Part shown: positions 6,779 through 12,707 of the stretch, piece by piece
How positions within the stretch are numbered: the stretch's first letter is position 1
Layout: each line of letters starts with the position of its first letter
Origin: Halobacteriales archaeon QH_10_67_13
Lineage (GTDB): Archaea > Halobacteriota > Halobacteria > Halobacteriales > Haloarculaceae
Assembly (NCBI GenBank): GCA_003021335.1
Contig: PXQL01000007.1
Location: 1-12,707, forward strand
Direction: 5' to 3'
Length of the DNA stretch: 12,707 bases
Made by a program: the position numbers and the translations under genes
Notes under the pieces: model-generated
What the model saw: the letters and a program-made list of their open reading frames with translations, nothing else
What the model was told of the DNA's origin: nothing
The model's database searches: none

Positions 6779-8058
6779 TCAGTCGGTATCAGTCGGCGTG
6801 AGTCCGTCGTCGGCCTGGTCGCGGCGGTTGTGGATAATCGTCCCGACCGCGCCGGTCCGGTCGGTCCGGGGCCGACCGTAGACGAGGTAGATCACTAAAC
6901 TGCCGAGGATGATACCAACCGCCCCAAGGATCGGGAGCCGTCCCATCTGTGTGAGCAGACCGATTCCGGCGAGGAGTCCGAACAGCTGGACGTACGGGTA
7001 GCCGGGCGTGGTCCACTCGGGCTGATAGGAGGGCACGTCGGCCTCGCGAAACGCGATCAGCGCGATGTTTGCGATCGAGAACACGACGATCTTGAACGCG
7101 CTCGCGAGCTTCGCCAGCTCGATCACCGGCACGAACGCGATCAACAGCATGAGCACGGCGCCGGTCAGCAACACCGAGTTACGCGGGGTGCCGAACCGCT
7201 CGTCAACCGTATCGAGCTGATGATCGCGACCCCGAATCCACCGAACAGCGCGTCGGCGCCGTCGGCCATCGGCGTCAGCGAGGCGCCGCCGTCCGGGCCG
7301 CCGTGGATCAGCGTGTCGGCGTCGGCCAGCCCGACGATCGCGGCGACGACCGCGATGTAAATGAGTGTCATAATCGTCATCGACCCGATGATCGCCCGGG
7401 GGAGGTTCTTACCCGGGTTCTCGACCTCCTCTGCGATGCTCGCGATCTTCGTCACCCCTGCAAACGAGACGAACACGAACGCCGCCGCCGTGATGACACC
7501 GGTCGAACCGTGTGTCCTAAACGGCGTGTAGCTCCCGGTGTCGACCTGGAGGCCGGCGTTGAGCACGTAGCCGGTCAGGCCGACCAAGACGAGGGTCACG
7601 ATGATCGCCTGTACCCGGCCGCTGAGCTCCGTCCCGGTGGTGTTGAGTGCGATCACTGCGAGCGCAAGCGCGAGGCCGACGATCTTGATCGCACCTTCGG
7701 CGATCGGCGCGAACAAGAGGAGATACGAACCCAGCCCGACCAGGGCAAAGGCCGACTTGAACGTCAGCGAGAACCACGAGCCGATCCCGGCGATCGTTCC
7801 GAAGAGCGGCCCGAGCGCCCGGTCGATGTACAGGTACGTGCCCCCGGCCTGGGGCATCGCCGTCGCCATTTCGGCCTTCGAGAGCGCCGCTGGCAGTACC
7901 ACGAGCGCCGAGAGAACGTAGGCGAGGATGACCGCCGGCCCGGCCTTCTTGAACCCCAGCGCCGGGAGCACGAAGATCCCGCTCCCGATCATCGCGCCCA
8001 TACTGATCATCATCGTCGGGTATAAACCCAGGCTGCGGTCGAGATCGTGACTAACCAT
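6779..8058 (-). pseudogene. APC-superfamily amino acid permease, broken by internal deletion and frame loss
   Basis: Remnant of a multi-helix amino acid/cation symporter or exchanger. The ATG at 8058 opens a good APC N-terminus: LGLYPTMMISMGAMIGSGIF has the unwound-helix motif of the family, and GGTYLYIDRALGP, SFAGVTKIASIAEEVENPGK and further helices follow. After GGFGVAIIS, near 7214-7220, the frame yields a short nonsense tail and stops at 7167-7165. The other frame resumes with DTVDERFGTPRNSVLLTGAV, normal for the same family, and runs to the TGA at 6781-6779. The joined in-frame parts come to about 427 residues. What seems absent is the helix around the usual SMANAGILxxSR motif, perhaps 35-45 codons, so a deletion not divisible by three is the simplest explanation, rather than a one-base error. 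The 3' part could start at a GTG (7174) overlapping the premature stop, but half a permease is unlikely to work. Confidence 0.85.
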
Positions 8059-8068
8059 CGGTAGTTAG

Positions 8069-8093
8069 GTACGAGTACTGAAGTACTTAAATC
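8069..8093 (-). promoter_or_regulatory. Promoter of the broken permease gene with repeated GTAC/AGTACT motif
   Basis: GTAC occurs at 8069-8072, 8075-8078 and 8083-8086, and the last two form AGTACT-GA-AGTACT (8074-8087). On the minus strand the TATA-like GATTTAAGT (8085-8093) is 27-35 bases before the ATG at 8058. The repeats lie between the TATA box and the start, where a repressor would block transcription. This region also separates the divergent gene at 8168. Confidence 0.45.
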
Positions 8094-8130
8094 TATTTGT
8101 ATACTCTAATTTTTTGTCCGCCTTGGTTAG

Positions 8131-8140
8131 ATTTATTATA
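8131..8140 (+). promoter_or_regulatory. TATA box of the four-helix membrane regulator gene
   Basis: ATTTATTATA is a strong TATA match about 30 bases before the ATG at 8168. It favours 8168 over an upstream in-frame ATG at 8114, which lies before this box and would encode a non-conserved extension. Confidence 0.6.
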
Positions 8141-8167
8141 ACGGAGCGGATATCCTACTGTAGACAG

Positions 8168-8980
8168 ATGGCAACGAGTTGGACTCGAGAGCTCGAGAAC
8201 ACCAGCCGCGAGTTTCCGATGGGACTGCTGGCCGTAGTGAGCGTCGCCCTCGGTGTAGTTACGCTCGCGTACTTGATCGATCACCAGTACCTGATCGATC
8301 ACCCGTACTCGCCGCTGGTGAGACGGGCCGAGATCATCGGCGTCGTAGGGCTCTCGGGCGGCGTCACGGTCAGCGCATACCGACTCGCGAAAAGCGAGTA
8401 CGCGGCCGCCGATCTGTGGGCGATTTTTGGCTGGAGCGTCGCCGGAGTCCTCGGGGCGGTTGGGGTCGCGGGCGGGATCTACCTTCATCAGGTCGTAAAA
8501 CACGGGGAACTCGCGGAGCTCATGTTCATGTTCGAAGAGCTGGCACTGATCGGGCTCGTCGCGGGACTCGGATTCGGGGTCGCGAACCGACCGACAAATC
8601 TGGACCGGGCCGCCGTGATCAACGGAGACCGGAGTGTCCGTGTCGAGAAGGGGACGCGAGAGCAACACCAGCACGTTCGGGCGCTCGTCACCACGCTCAG
8701 CGACGACAGCCGAGAGGCCGAACGCCGGTTCGCCGTTATAAAGGAGATCGTCGACACCACGACGCGCGAGCTGCCGTTCCCAGCCATCGCTGCGAAGCTC
8801 GCCGACGAAGAGTCCGTGTTTCCCGACGACAGACAGGCGGTGGCACAGTCACTCGAAGCGCATCACGTCCCTGCACTCGTCGACGCCGGCTTTCTTGCGG
8901 TGAACGCGGACGCGGAGACGATCGAATACGTCGGGTCACCCGAGCTCGCGGAGCAGCTGAGCCGAGAGGCGCCGGAGTGA
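8168..8980 (+). CDS. Four-helix membrane protein with C-terminal winged-helix-like domain
   Basis: A 270-residue protein of unknown function. The N-terminal half has four predicted membrane helices, about residues 17-37, 52-70, 80-105 and 115-137, with little loop between them. The C-terminal half (about 165-265) is soluble and charged: VRALVTTLSDDSREAERRFAV, PFPAIAAKLADEESV, and HHVPALVDAGFLAVN followed by a beta-like TIEYVGSPELAEQL. This order (helix, helix, recognition-like helix ending in L-x-x-AGFL, then a wing) resembles haloarchaeal winged-helix domains such as DUF7344, so I infer a membrane-tethered DNA-binding protein. A tandem 6-residue duplication, LIDHQY-LIDHPY (36-47), sits between helices 1 and 2. 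The gene is divergent from the broken permease and its stop codon touches that of the convergent Lrp-RCK gene. Target genes and signal are unknown. Confidence 0.7.
   Translation: MATSWTRELENTSREFPMGLLAVVSVALGVVTLAYLIDHQYLIDHPYSPLVRRAEIIGVVGLSGGVTVSAYRLAKSEYAAADLWAIFGWSVAGVLGAVGVAGGIYLHQVVKHGELAELMFMFEELALIGLVAGLGFGVANRPTNLDRAAVINGDRSVRVEKGTREQHQHVRALVTTLSDDSREAERRFAVIKEIVDTTTRELPFPAIAAKLADEESVFPDDRQAVAQSLEAHHVPALVDAGFLAVNADAETIEYVGSPELAEQLSREAPE
8273..8308 (+). repeat. 18-bp tandem duplication within a coding region
   Basis: 8273-8290 and 8291-8308 differ at two positions (first base T/C and base 14 A/C). They encode LIDHQY then LIDHPY, in frame, in the short segment between the first two predicted membrane helices. 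The near identity suggests a recent slippage or duplication. Confidence 0.85.
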
Positions 8981-9727
8981 TCAGTCGGCCGTTGCGATCG
9001 GGGAGAACGGATCGAGCGGGTTCTGTCGGTCGGCGTGGGGAACGAGCGTCACGATATCTCCCACCTGAATCACGGTCTCTCCATCCGGGTCGAGGGTTTT
9101 CGTCTCGCGTTCGATGAGCAAAATGTTCGTTTCCGGCGAGAGGTACTCCTGCTCACGGGCCTCGTCGATGGAGTGTCCGACGATCGGAGCTCCCTCCTCA
9201 ACCGGCACCTCGAAGATGTCGGTCCCGTTGGCGAGCGAGATCGTGTTCGCGCCGTCGAGCGAGTCACTCTCCGGTTCGAACAGCTCGTAGGGGCTCCACA
9301 GCTCCGTCTGGACGAGCTCTTCGTCCTCAATGGTGATATCGAGCGCCGAGAGCTCGCGGGCAATGATCTGAAGATCCTCGGTTTGTTCGCCGACAGCCAC
9401 GACCTGGAGATCGCGCTTGCCGGCCATTAACACTCGGACGTTGATTACCTCCGGAATCGCCCGGGCAGCGATCGCGAGCCGCTCTCGGTCGGCGGCGGGG
9501 ACGGTACACATGTAGATCCCGATGAGATACCCGCCCGCCCGCTCGAAGTTAATCATCGCGCGGTACCCCCGGATGATCCCCTCCGATTCCAGCCTGTCGA
9601 TTCGGTTGTGGATCGTCGCATCGGAGACGCCAAGCTCATCCGCTAGCTCCGTCGCCGAGGTGTGACGGGCGTCTTCCATCAGCGCGTGGAGGATCCGTCG
9701 GTCGGTTTCGTCGAGTTCGTGGGTCAT
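8981..9727 (-). CDS. Lrp/AsnC transcriptional regulator fused to an RCK_C (TrkA-C) domain
   Basis: Predicted DNA-binding regulator with a ligand-sensing C-terminus. In the 248-residue protein, residues 3-60 form the AsnC winged helix (LDETDRRILHALMEDARHTS, recognition helix SDATIHNRIDRLESEG). Residues about 65-145 form the RAM-like effector region. Residues about 160-235 match an RCK_C domain: IFEVPVEEGAPIVGHSIDEA, then LSPETNILLIERE and GDIVTLVPHADR. RCK_C domains bind small ligands or nucleotides in TrkA and related transporters. This fusion is known in haloarchaea, often beside amino acid or cation transporters, so regulation of the neighbouring APC permease is a reasonable inference. That permease is broken here, so the regulator may be orphaned or act elsewhere. 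The gene is convergent with the membrane regulator, with abutting stops, and has a perfect dyad just before its start. Confidence 0.92.
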   Translation of the reverse strand: MTHELDETDRRILHALMEDARHTSATELADELGVSDATIHNRIDRLESEGIIRGYRAMINFERAGGYLIGIYMCTVPAADRERLAIAARAIPEVINVRVLMAGKRDLQVVAVGEQTEDLQIIARELSALDITIEDEELVQTELWSPYELFEPESDSLDGANTISLANGTDIFEVPVEEGAPIVGHSIDEAREQEYLSPETNILLIERETKTLDPDGETVIQVGDIVTLVPHADRQNPLDPFSPIATAD

Positions 9728-9731
9728 GTGC

Positions 9732-9748
9732 GATTCGTTTCCCGAATC
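9732..9748 (-). promoter_or_regulatory. Candidate autoregulatory operator, GATTCG-N5-CGAATC
   Basis: A perfect 6-bp inverted repeat with a 5-base spacer lies 5-21 bases before the ATG of the Lrp-RCK gene, between the TATA-like box and the start. Lrp/AsnC proteins commonly bind short dyads with AT-containing centres and regulate their own genes. Binding of this protein to this site is inferred. Confidence 0.5.
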
Positions 9749-9761
9749 TTAGTCGTTGGAG

Positions 9762-9769
9762 TCTATATG
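9762..9769 (-). promoter_or_regulatory. TATA-like box of the Lrp-RCK gene
   Basis: The minus strand reads CATATAGA, 35-42 bases before the ATG at 9727. Transcription would start near 9738-9742, inside the GATTCG-N5-CGAATC dyad, leaving a leader of roughly 10-15 bases. Confidence 0.4.
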
Positions 9770-9858
9770 GATGTTGATACCACGGTGAGATCGGTAGCGT
9801 CAAGAAACGGCGACGGCCGGTCGGCCCGATTCCAATGCCGGTTTCTGCGAAAAAGAGC

Positions 9859-10770
9859 TTACCGGACAGGAGCCGACCGCAACTCGGAGGCAGCCGGGGA
9901 GCGATCGGCGCTACCGGAACTGGAGCGATCGCCGTCGCCGTCGCCGGAACCACCCTCGGGATCGGTCCGGTTCCCGCCGTTTGACTGCTCGGGCGAGTCC
10001 GCGGAGTCGCTTCGATCGGCATCACCTGTTTCCCCGCCGGCTCCGGCGTCACCACCCGGAGTGTCGCCTGGCGGGCCGTCGGTCTCCTCGTCTTCTCCAG
10101 GCGCGCCGTCGGGAGGTCCGCCGGGTCGACTGTCGTTGCCCGGCGCCCCGCCGGGAACGCCCGGCGGCGGTCCGCCGCCGCGCTGCTCGGCGATCGACTG
10201 TCCGGTGCGGGGTCCGGCGATCGAGCGGGCGATCTCACTGACCTCCTGACCGCCGAGTTCGCTCGCCCGCTCGGAGAGGGCCCGGATCGCGGTGACGTTC
10301 ACCCCGCGTTGCTTGCGCACGCCGGCCGGGAGCTCGGCGGCCGCGCGAGCGGTGTAGTTCGCCAGCCGCTGGAGCGACCGGCGCTCTGCCTCGATCCGTG
10401 CGGTCTCGGCCGCGTACCGGCCCGGTCCGATCTCGCCGGCCTCGCGGCGGTCGGTCAGCCCCTTGAGACGCTCTTCGAGAGCCGCGAGTCGCTGCTCCGT
10501 GTCGTTGAACTGTGTCGCGAGGATGTCCGTCCGAGTCGTATTGCTGGAGGCGGCCGCAAGCTGGAGCCCGAAGCTGCGCTCCGCGAGTTCGCCGTCGAGC
10601 TCGGCCTGCTGGACGCTCACGACGCCCGCGAGGCGCTCGCCGGGCGAGAGAGACCCGTTCGTTACCTCCGTCTGCTGGGCCGTCCCGGTATCGAGGGACG
10701 CACCGGCGATCCCGAGCGCCGGCAGGACGGCGACGAGCACCACGAGTACTCCGATCGGCGTGGCTCTCAT
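9859..10770 (-). CDS. Exported coiled-coil protein with Gly/Pro/Asp-rich tail (haloarchaeal conserved, DUF7096-like)
   Basis: A 303-residue protein of unknown function. The N-terminus MRATPIGVLVVLVAVLPALG is a Sec-type signal or anchor, with likely cleavage near residues 24-31. Residues about 35-190 are helical and heptad-like (for example QRLAALEERLKGLTDRREAG, and IEAERRSLQRLANYTARAAA), suggesting coiled coil. Residues 197-303 are low complexity: GGGPPPGVPGGAPG, then acidic Gly/Asp/Ser-rich sequence, probably disordered. At least seven N-glycosylation sequons (NGS, NTT, NDT, NYT, NVT, NDS, NRT) fit a surface location. No C-terminal membrane helix is present. I chose the ATG at 10770 because the signal peptide starts there and a TATA box is about 29 bases upstream. 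The gene follows the membrane-tethered winged-helix gene after 74 bases on the same strand, so the two may work together. The family name is from memory and is the least certain part. Confidence 0.75.
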   Translation of the reverse strand: MRATPIGVLVVLVAVLPALGIAGASLDTGTAQQTEVTNGSLSPGERLAGVVSVQQAELDGELAERSFGLQLAAASSNTTRTDILATQFNDTEQRLAALEERLKGLTDRREAGEIGPGRYAAETARIEAERRSLQRLANYTARAAAELPAGVRKQRGVNVTAIRALSERASELGGQEVSEIARSIAGPRTGQSIAEQRGGGPPPGVPGGAPGNDSRPGGPPDGAPGEDEETDGPPGDTPGGDAGAGGETGDADRSDSADSPEQSNGGNRTDPEGGSGDGDGDRSSSGSADRSPAASELRSAPVR

Positions 10771-10795
10771 CGAATTACGATCGGGCCTGCGTTTA

Positions 10796-10803
10796 CTTAT
10801 AAG
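10796..10803 (-). promoter_or_regulatory. TATA box of the exported coiled-coil protein gene
   Basis: The minus strand reads CTTATAAG, a perfect 8-bp palindrome containing TTATAA, about 29 bases before the ATG at 10770. The gene therefore has its own promoter and a probable leaderless transcript, even though it lies only 74 bases after the preceding gene. Confidence 0.65.
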
Positions 10804-10844
10804 CGTACAGTCGTGAGCCCGGTTTAACCGCAATTAAGCGACGA

Positions 10845-11888
10845 TCAGGGGCTGAGGTCGTCGTCTTCTTCGGGGAGACGCAGCACGTTCTCCCGACCCA
10901 GCCGGAACGACTCGAGTCGGTCCGCCTCTCGGAGCTCGCGGACCACCTGACTGGTCTTCGCGTCGGTCCAGTCCAGCTCCTCGACGACGGTCTGTTGTTT
11001 GATGCGACCGCCGTTTTCCTCGACGAGCCGGAGTACCTGCTCCTCGTTGCTCAGCAGCTCGTCGGGGGGAGTCGCGTCGGCGTCTGTTTCGCTGGTTTCA
11101 AGACCATCGGTCGTCGCCTGCGGCTCGCGGGACGGATCGGCGTCCGTCGGTCGGCGGCGGACATAGAAGGCCGCTCCGACGAGTACGGCGACCGCGGCGA
11201 CGCCGACCACGACGAACGCAAGCGGAACCGCGGAGCCGGCGTCGGAGGCTGCGACCGCGGAGGGACCGTCGGGTCCGAACTCGGTCGGGCCGATCCAGGT
11301 CACCGTCCCGTTCTGGCGATCGTCGGGCTCAGGATCGACGGTATCGAGCGTATAACCGTCGGGGAAGGCGACCGCGAGGCGAGTACGTTCGTTGAGGAAG
11401 TAGCCGGGGAGTGCGTCGCCGACGAGGAGTCGATCTCCGTCGACGGCGGCGAAGTTCGTCCACCGGAAGCGATACTCGACGACGCCGAACTCCTGTTGGG
11501 GAAGCGAGCGGGTGTCGGCGGAGACGCTCGCGTTCTCAAGGCGCATCTCGCGGTCAGTTGTGTCGGCGGCGACGGCGATTGTCGACTCCAGCCGATCGGT
11601 GAACCGGTCAAGATAGGCGGACTCGTTGGCCGCGATGTCGGCCTCCAGGTCGGCGAAGGCGGCGGTCCTGTTCTCGCCGGTTAGCGCGTACCGGTGTTCG
11701 ATCCGCCACTCGGCGGTACCGTCGCCGTCGACCTGGACGTTCAGTACGACGGTTTCGGGGTTGATCTCGTCGTCGACCTGCGGTCCGACCCCGCCGAACT
11801 GCGCAGCCGCCGGTCCGGCGAGTAACAGGACGAGGCCGATTCCGGCCGCGATCGCGAATACGGTCCGATACGAGTCGAACGAGTCCAT
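10845..11888 (-). CDS. Single-pass membrane protein with extracytoplasmic domain and cytoplasmic winged helix
   Basis: A 347-residue predicted one-component regulator spanning the membrane. Residues 1-29 are a Sec signal peptide ending GPAAA-Q. Residues about 30-215 form an extracytoplasmic, beta-rich domain (VVLNVQVDGDGTAEWRIEHR, VEYRFRWTNFAAVDGDRLLVG), with sequons such as NRT, NES, NAS and NGT. This resembles the haloarchaeal DUF7345-type domain. A membrane helix at about 219-243 is followed by RRR (244-246), giving an outside-N, inside-C topology. A linker rich in Asp/Thr leads to a winged helix at about 278-340: LLSNEEQVLRLVEENGGRIK, EELDWTDAKTSQVVREL, and a wing ending RENVLRLPEE (DUF7343-like). 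A surface signal could thus reach DNA directly. The start at 11888 is set by the signal peptide; an ATG at 12098 would add 70 atypical residues. The target and signal are unknown; the exported protein next to it is a likely partner. Confidence 0.82.
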   Translation of the reverse strand: MDSFDSYRTVFAIAAGIGLVLLLAGPAAAQFGGVGPQVDDEINPETVVLNVQVDGDGTAEWRIEHRYALTGENRTAAFADLEADIAANESAYLDRFTDRLESTIAVAADTTDREMRLENASVSADTRSLPQQEFGVVEYRFRWTNFAAVDGDRLLVGDALPGYFLNERTRLAVAFPDGYTLDTVDPEPDDRQNGTVTWIGPTEFGPDGPSAVAASDAGSAVPLAFVVVGVAAVAVLVGAAFYVRRRPTDADPSREPQATTDGLETSETDADATPPDELLSNEEQVLRLVEENGGRIKQQTVVEELDWTDAKTSQVVRELREADRLESFRLGRENVLRLPEEDDDLSP

Positions 11889-11916
11889 CACCACTCGCAG
11901 GGGCGTACGACCATCC

Positions 11917-11927
11917 GAATCAAATCT
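11917..11927 (-). promoter_or_regulatory. Weak TATA-like element before the membrane winged-helix gene
   Basis: The minus strand reads AGATTTGATTC, 29-39 bases before the ATG at 11888. It is the only AT-rich patch in the proper place, but it is a weak match. Confidence 0.3.
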
Positions 11928-11990
11928 GTTCCGACAGAGATCCGAGACGGGGGTGAGATCTGTCAACGTTCCAACCGACTCCGCCGCTCG

Positions 11991-12038
11991 GACACCACCG
12001 ACCCCGACCGGACCGGTTACGATTGCGCCGGCGGTGTC
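11991..12038. other. Imperfect 10-bp inverted repeat with 28-base loop
   Basis: GACACCACCG (11991-12000) pairs with CGGCGGTGTC (12029-12038) with one mismatch. It lies in the 255-base divergent intergenic region between the membrane winged-helix gene and the DUF1684 gene, which holds no other supported gene. It could be a regulatory site or a chance product of GC-rich sequence. Confidence 0.3.
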
Positions 12039-12082
12039 GACGTCCACACGCGGGCGAAGATTCAGGCTCGCGCAAGGATTAT

Positions 12083-12113
12083 TTTCCCGGGGAGACAAAT
12101 ATCAGACGGGAAA
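12083..12113 (+). promoter_or_regulatory. Inverted repeat TTTCCCG-N17-CGGGAAA enclosing the TATA region of the DUF1684 gene
   Basis: Perfect 7-bp arms at 12083-12089 and 12107-12113 enclose ACAAATATC (12095-12103), the only TATA-like element before the ATG at 12144. Transcription would start near 12127 with a leader of under 20 bases. A protein bound to both arms would cover the TATA box, so repression is the natural reading. Confidence 0.45.
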
Positions 12114-12143
12114 CATAGCGAGCGACTCGTCGACCACAGAATC

Positions 12144-12707
12144 ATGACACACGACACGGAAGCCTGGATCGAGCAGACGAAACGCGACCGGGAGTCGAAG
12201 GAGGAGTACTTTGCCGAGTCGCCGCGCTCGCCGTTGCCCCCGGAGATGCAGGGCGAGGAGTTCCCCGGGCTCGCGTACTACGAGATCAATCCCGAGTACC
12301 GGTACGTCCTCGAGCTGGACGAGCATGAACAGAAGGAGACGGTCACCGTCGAGACGACCGCGGAGGGAGAGCAGACCTACCTCCGGTGGGGCGAGTTCCG
12401 GTTCGAGCTCGACGGACGGCGAGCGCTCCAGGCCTACCGCCCCGATCGGGACGCCGACCGACTGTGGGTGCCCTTTCGCGACGAGACAAACGGCGAGGGG
12501 ACCTACGGCGCCGGCCGGTACATCGACCTCGAGGACAACGAGCACCTGACCGATGACGGGTGGATCCTGGATCTCAACCGGGCGTACAACCCGACCTGCG
12601 CGTACAACCACGCCTACGAGTGCCCGCTAATCCCCCGGGAGAACTGGCTCGAAGTGGCCATCGAGGCTGGCGAGAAGGTCCCGGACCTCGACGTCGGCGA
12701 GGGCCAC
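12144..12707 (+). CDS. DUF1684 family protein (3' end outside window)
   Basis: Conserved protein without an established biochemical function. The ATG at 12144 begins MTHDTEAWIEQTKRDRESKE, the typical helical N-terminus of the family, followed by SPLPPEMQGEEFPGLAYYEI. About 188 residues are visible and the frame is still open at the edge; the family is usually about this long, so the stop is probably close. Family-specific features include PFRDETNGEGTYGAGRYID and the C-terminal block NPTCAYNHAYECPLIPRENW, with Cys152-Ala-Tyr154 and Cys160. Charged acidic surfaces fit a halophile. No signal peptide or membrane helix is seen, so it should be cytoplasmic. It is transcribed away from the membrane winged-helix gene, with the TATA-enclosing dyad in between. 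Confidence 0.88.
   Translation, partial: MTHDTEAWIEQTKRDRESKEEYFAESPRSPLPPEMQGEEFPGLAYYEINPEYRYVLELDEHEQKETVTVETTAEGEQTYLRWGEFRFELDGRRALQAYRPDRDADRLWVPFRDETNGEGTYGAGRYIDLEDNEHLTDDGWILDLNRAYNPTCAYNHAYECPLIPRENWLEVAIEAGEKVPDLDVGEGH

Noticed and set aside
7303..8025. 240-codon plus-strand frame inside the permease pseudogene
   Set aside because: It is highly charged, rich in Arg/Asp/Glu/His, and exactly opposite clear transmembrane coding sequence.
10771..10833. Upstream ATG (10833) for the exported coiled-coil protein
   Set aside because: It would precede the signal peptide with a charged segment and lies upstream of the TATA box at 10796-10803.
11889..12098. 70-residue N-terminal extension of the membrane winged-helix protein from an ATG at 12098
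   Set aside because: The signal peptide begins at the Met at 11888. The extension would bury it and has no family-like features.
1..12707. CRISPR arrays, insertion-sequence ends, tRNA-flanked integration sites
   Set aside because: No regularly spaced repeats, transposase-like frames or tRNA genes were seen on either strand.

Overview
The window looks like chromosomal DNA of a haloarchaeon (class Halobacteria). The base composition is strongly GC-rich, and the predicted proteins are acidic and rich in Asp and Glu. Several genes have an AT-rich TATA-like box about 25-32 bases before the start codon with no Shine-Dalgarno sequence, as expected for leaderless archaeal transcripts. The families present are also typical of haloarchaea: Lrp/AsnC fused to TRASH or RCK domains, Tat lipoproteins, membrane-anchored winged-helix proteins and DUF1684. 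I cannot name a genus.

Layout: (1) 1-2149, minus strand: a NikR-type regulator, then a NitT/TauT/SsuA-type ABC uptake operon (Tat-lipoprotein binding protein and a permease cut by the window edge). The binding-protein gene has an in-frame ochre codon just after its signal peptide and lipobox. (2) 2501-5800, plus strand: a copper module, an Lrp/AsnC-TRASH regulator followed by a CopA-type P1B ATPase with two heavy-metal-binding domains. Two copies of GTTTCGAA 32 bp apart lie between them. (3) 5978-9727: a universal stress protein, an APC-family amino acid permease gene broken by an internal deletion with loss of frame, a four-helix membrane protein with a C-terminal helix-turn-helix-like domain, and an Lrp/AsnC-RCK regulator. 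Permease, UspA and Lrp-RCK genes are often found together in haloarchaea, so the last two may be remnants of a once functional amino acid uptake locus. (4) 9859-11888, minus strand: an exported coiled-coil protein with a Gly/Pro/Asp-rich tail, and upstream of it a single-pass membrane protein with an extracytoplasmic domain and a cytoplasmic winged helix. (5) 12144-end: a DUF1684 protein that runs off the window.

The window is dense in regulation: five proven or likely DNA-binding proteins in 12.7 kb, two of them membrane-anchored, and several short dyads placed at promoters. Metal handling (NikR, TRASH regulator, CopA) dominates the first half. The second half combines a decayed amino acid transport locus with envelope-linked regulators. 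I found no tRNA, rRNA, CRISPR array, insertion sequence or phage gene.

No complete novel system is proven. The best candidates for new biology are the exported protein plus membrane-tethered winged-helix pair (9859-11888), the candidate copper operator (3142-3181), and the NikR-linked ABC operon with its 18-bp dyad (1650-1667).
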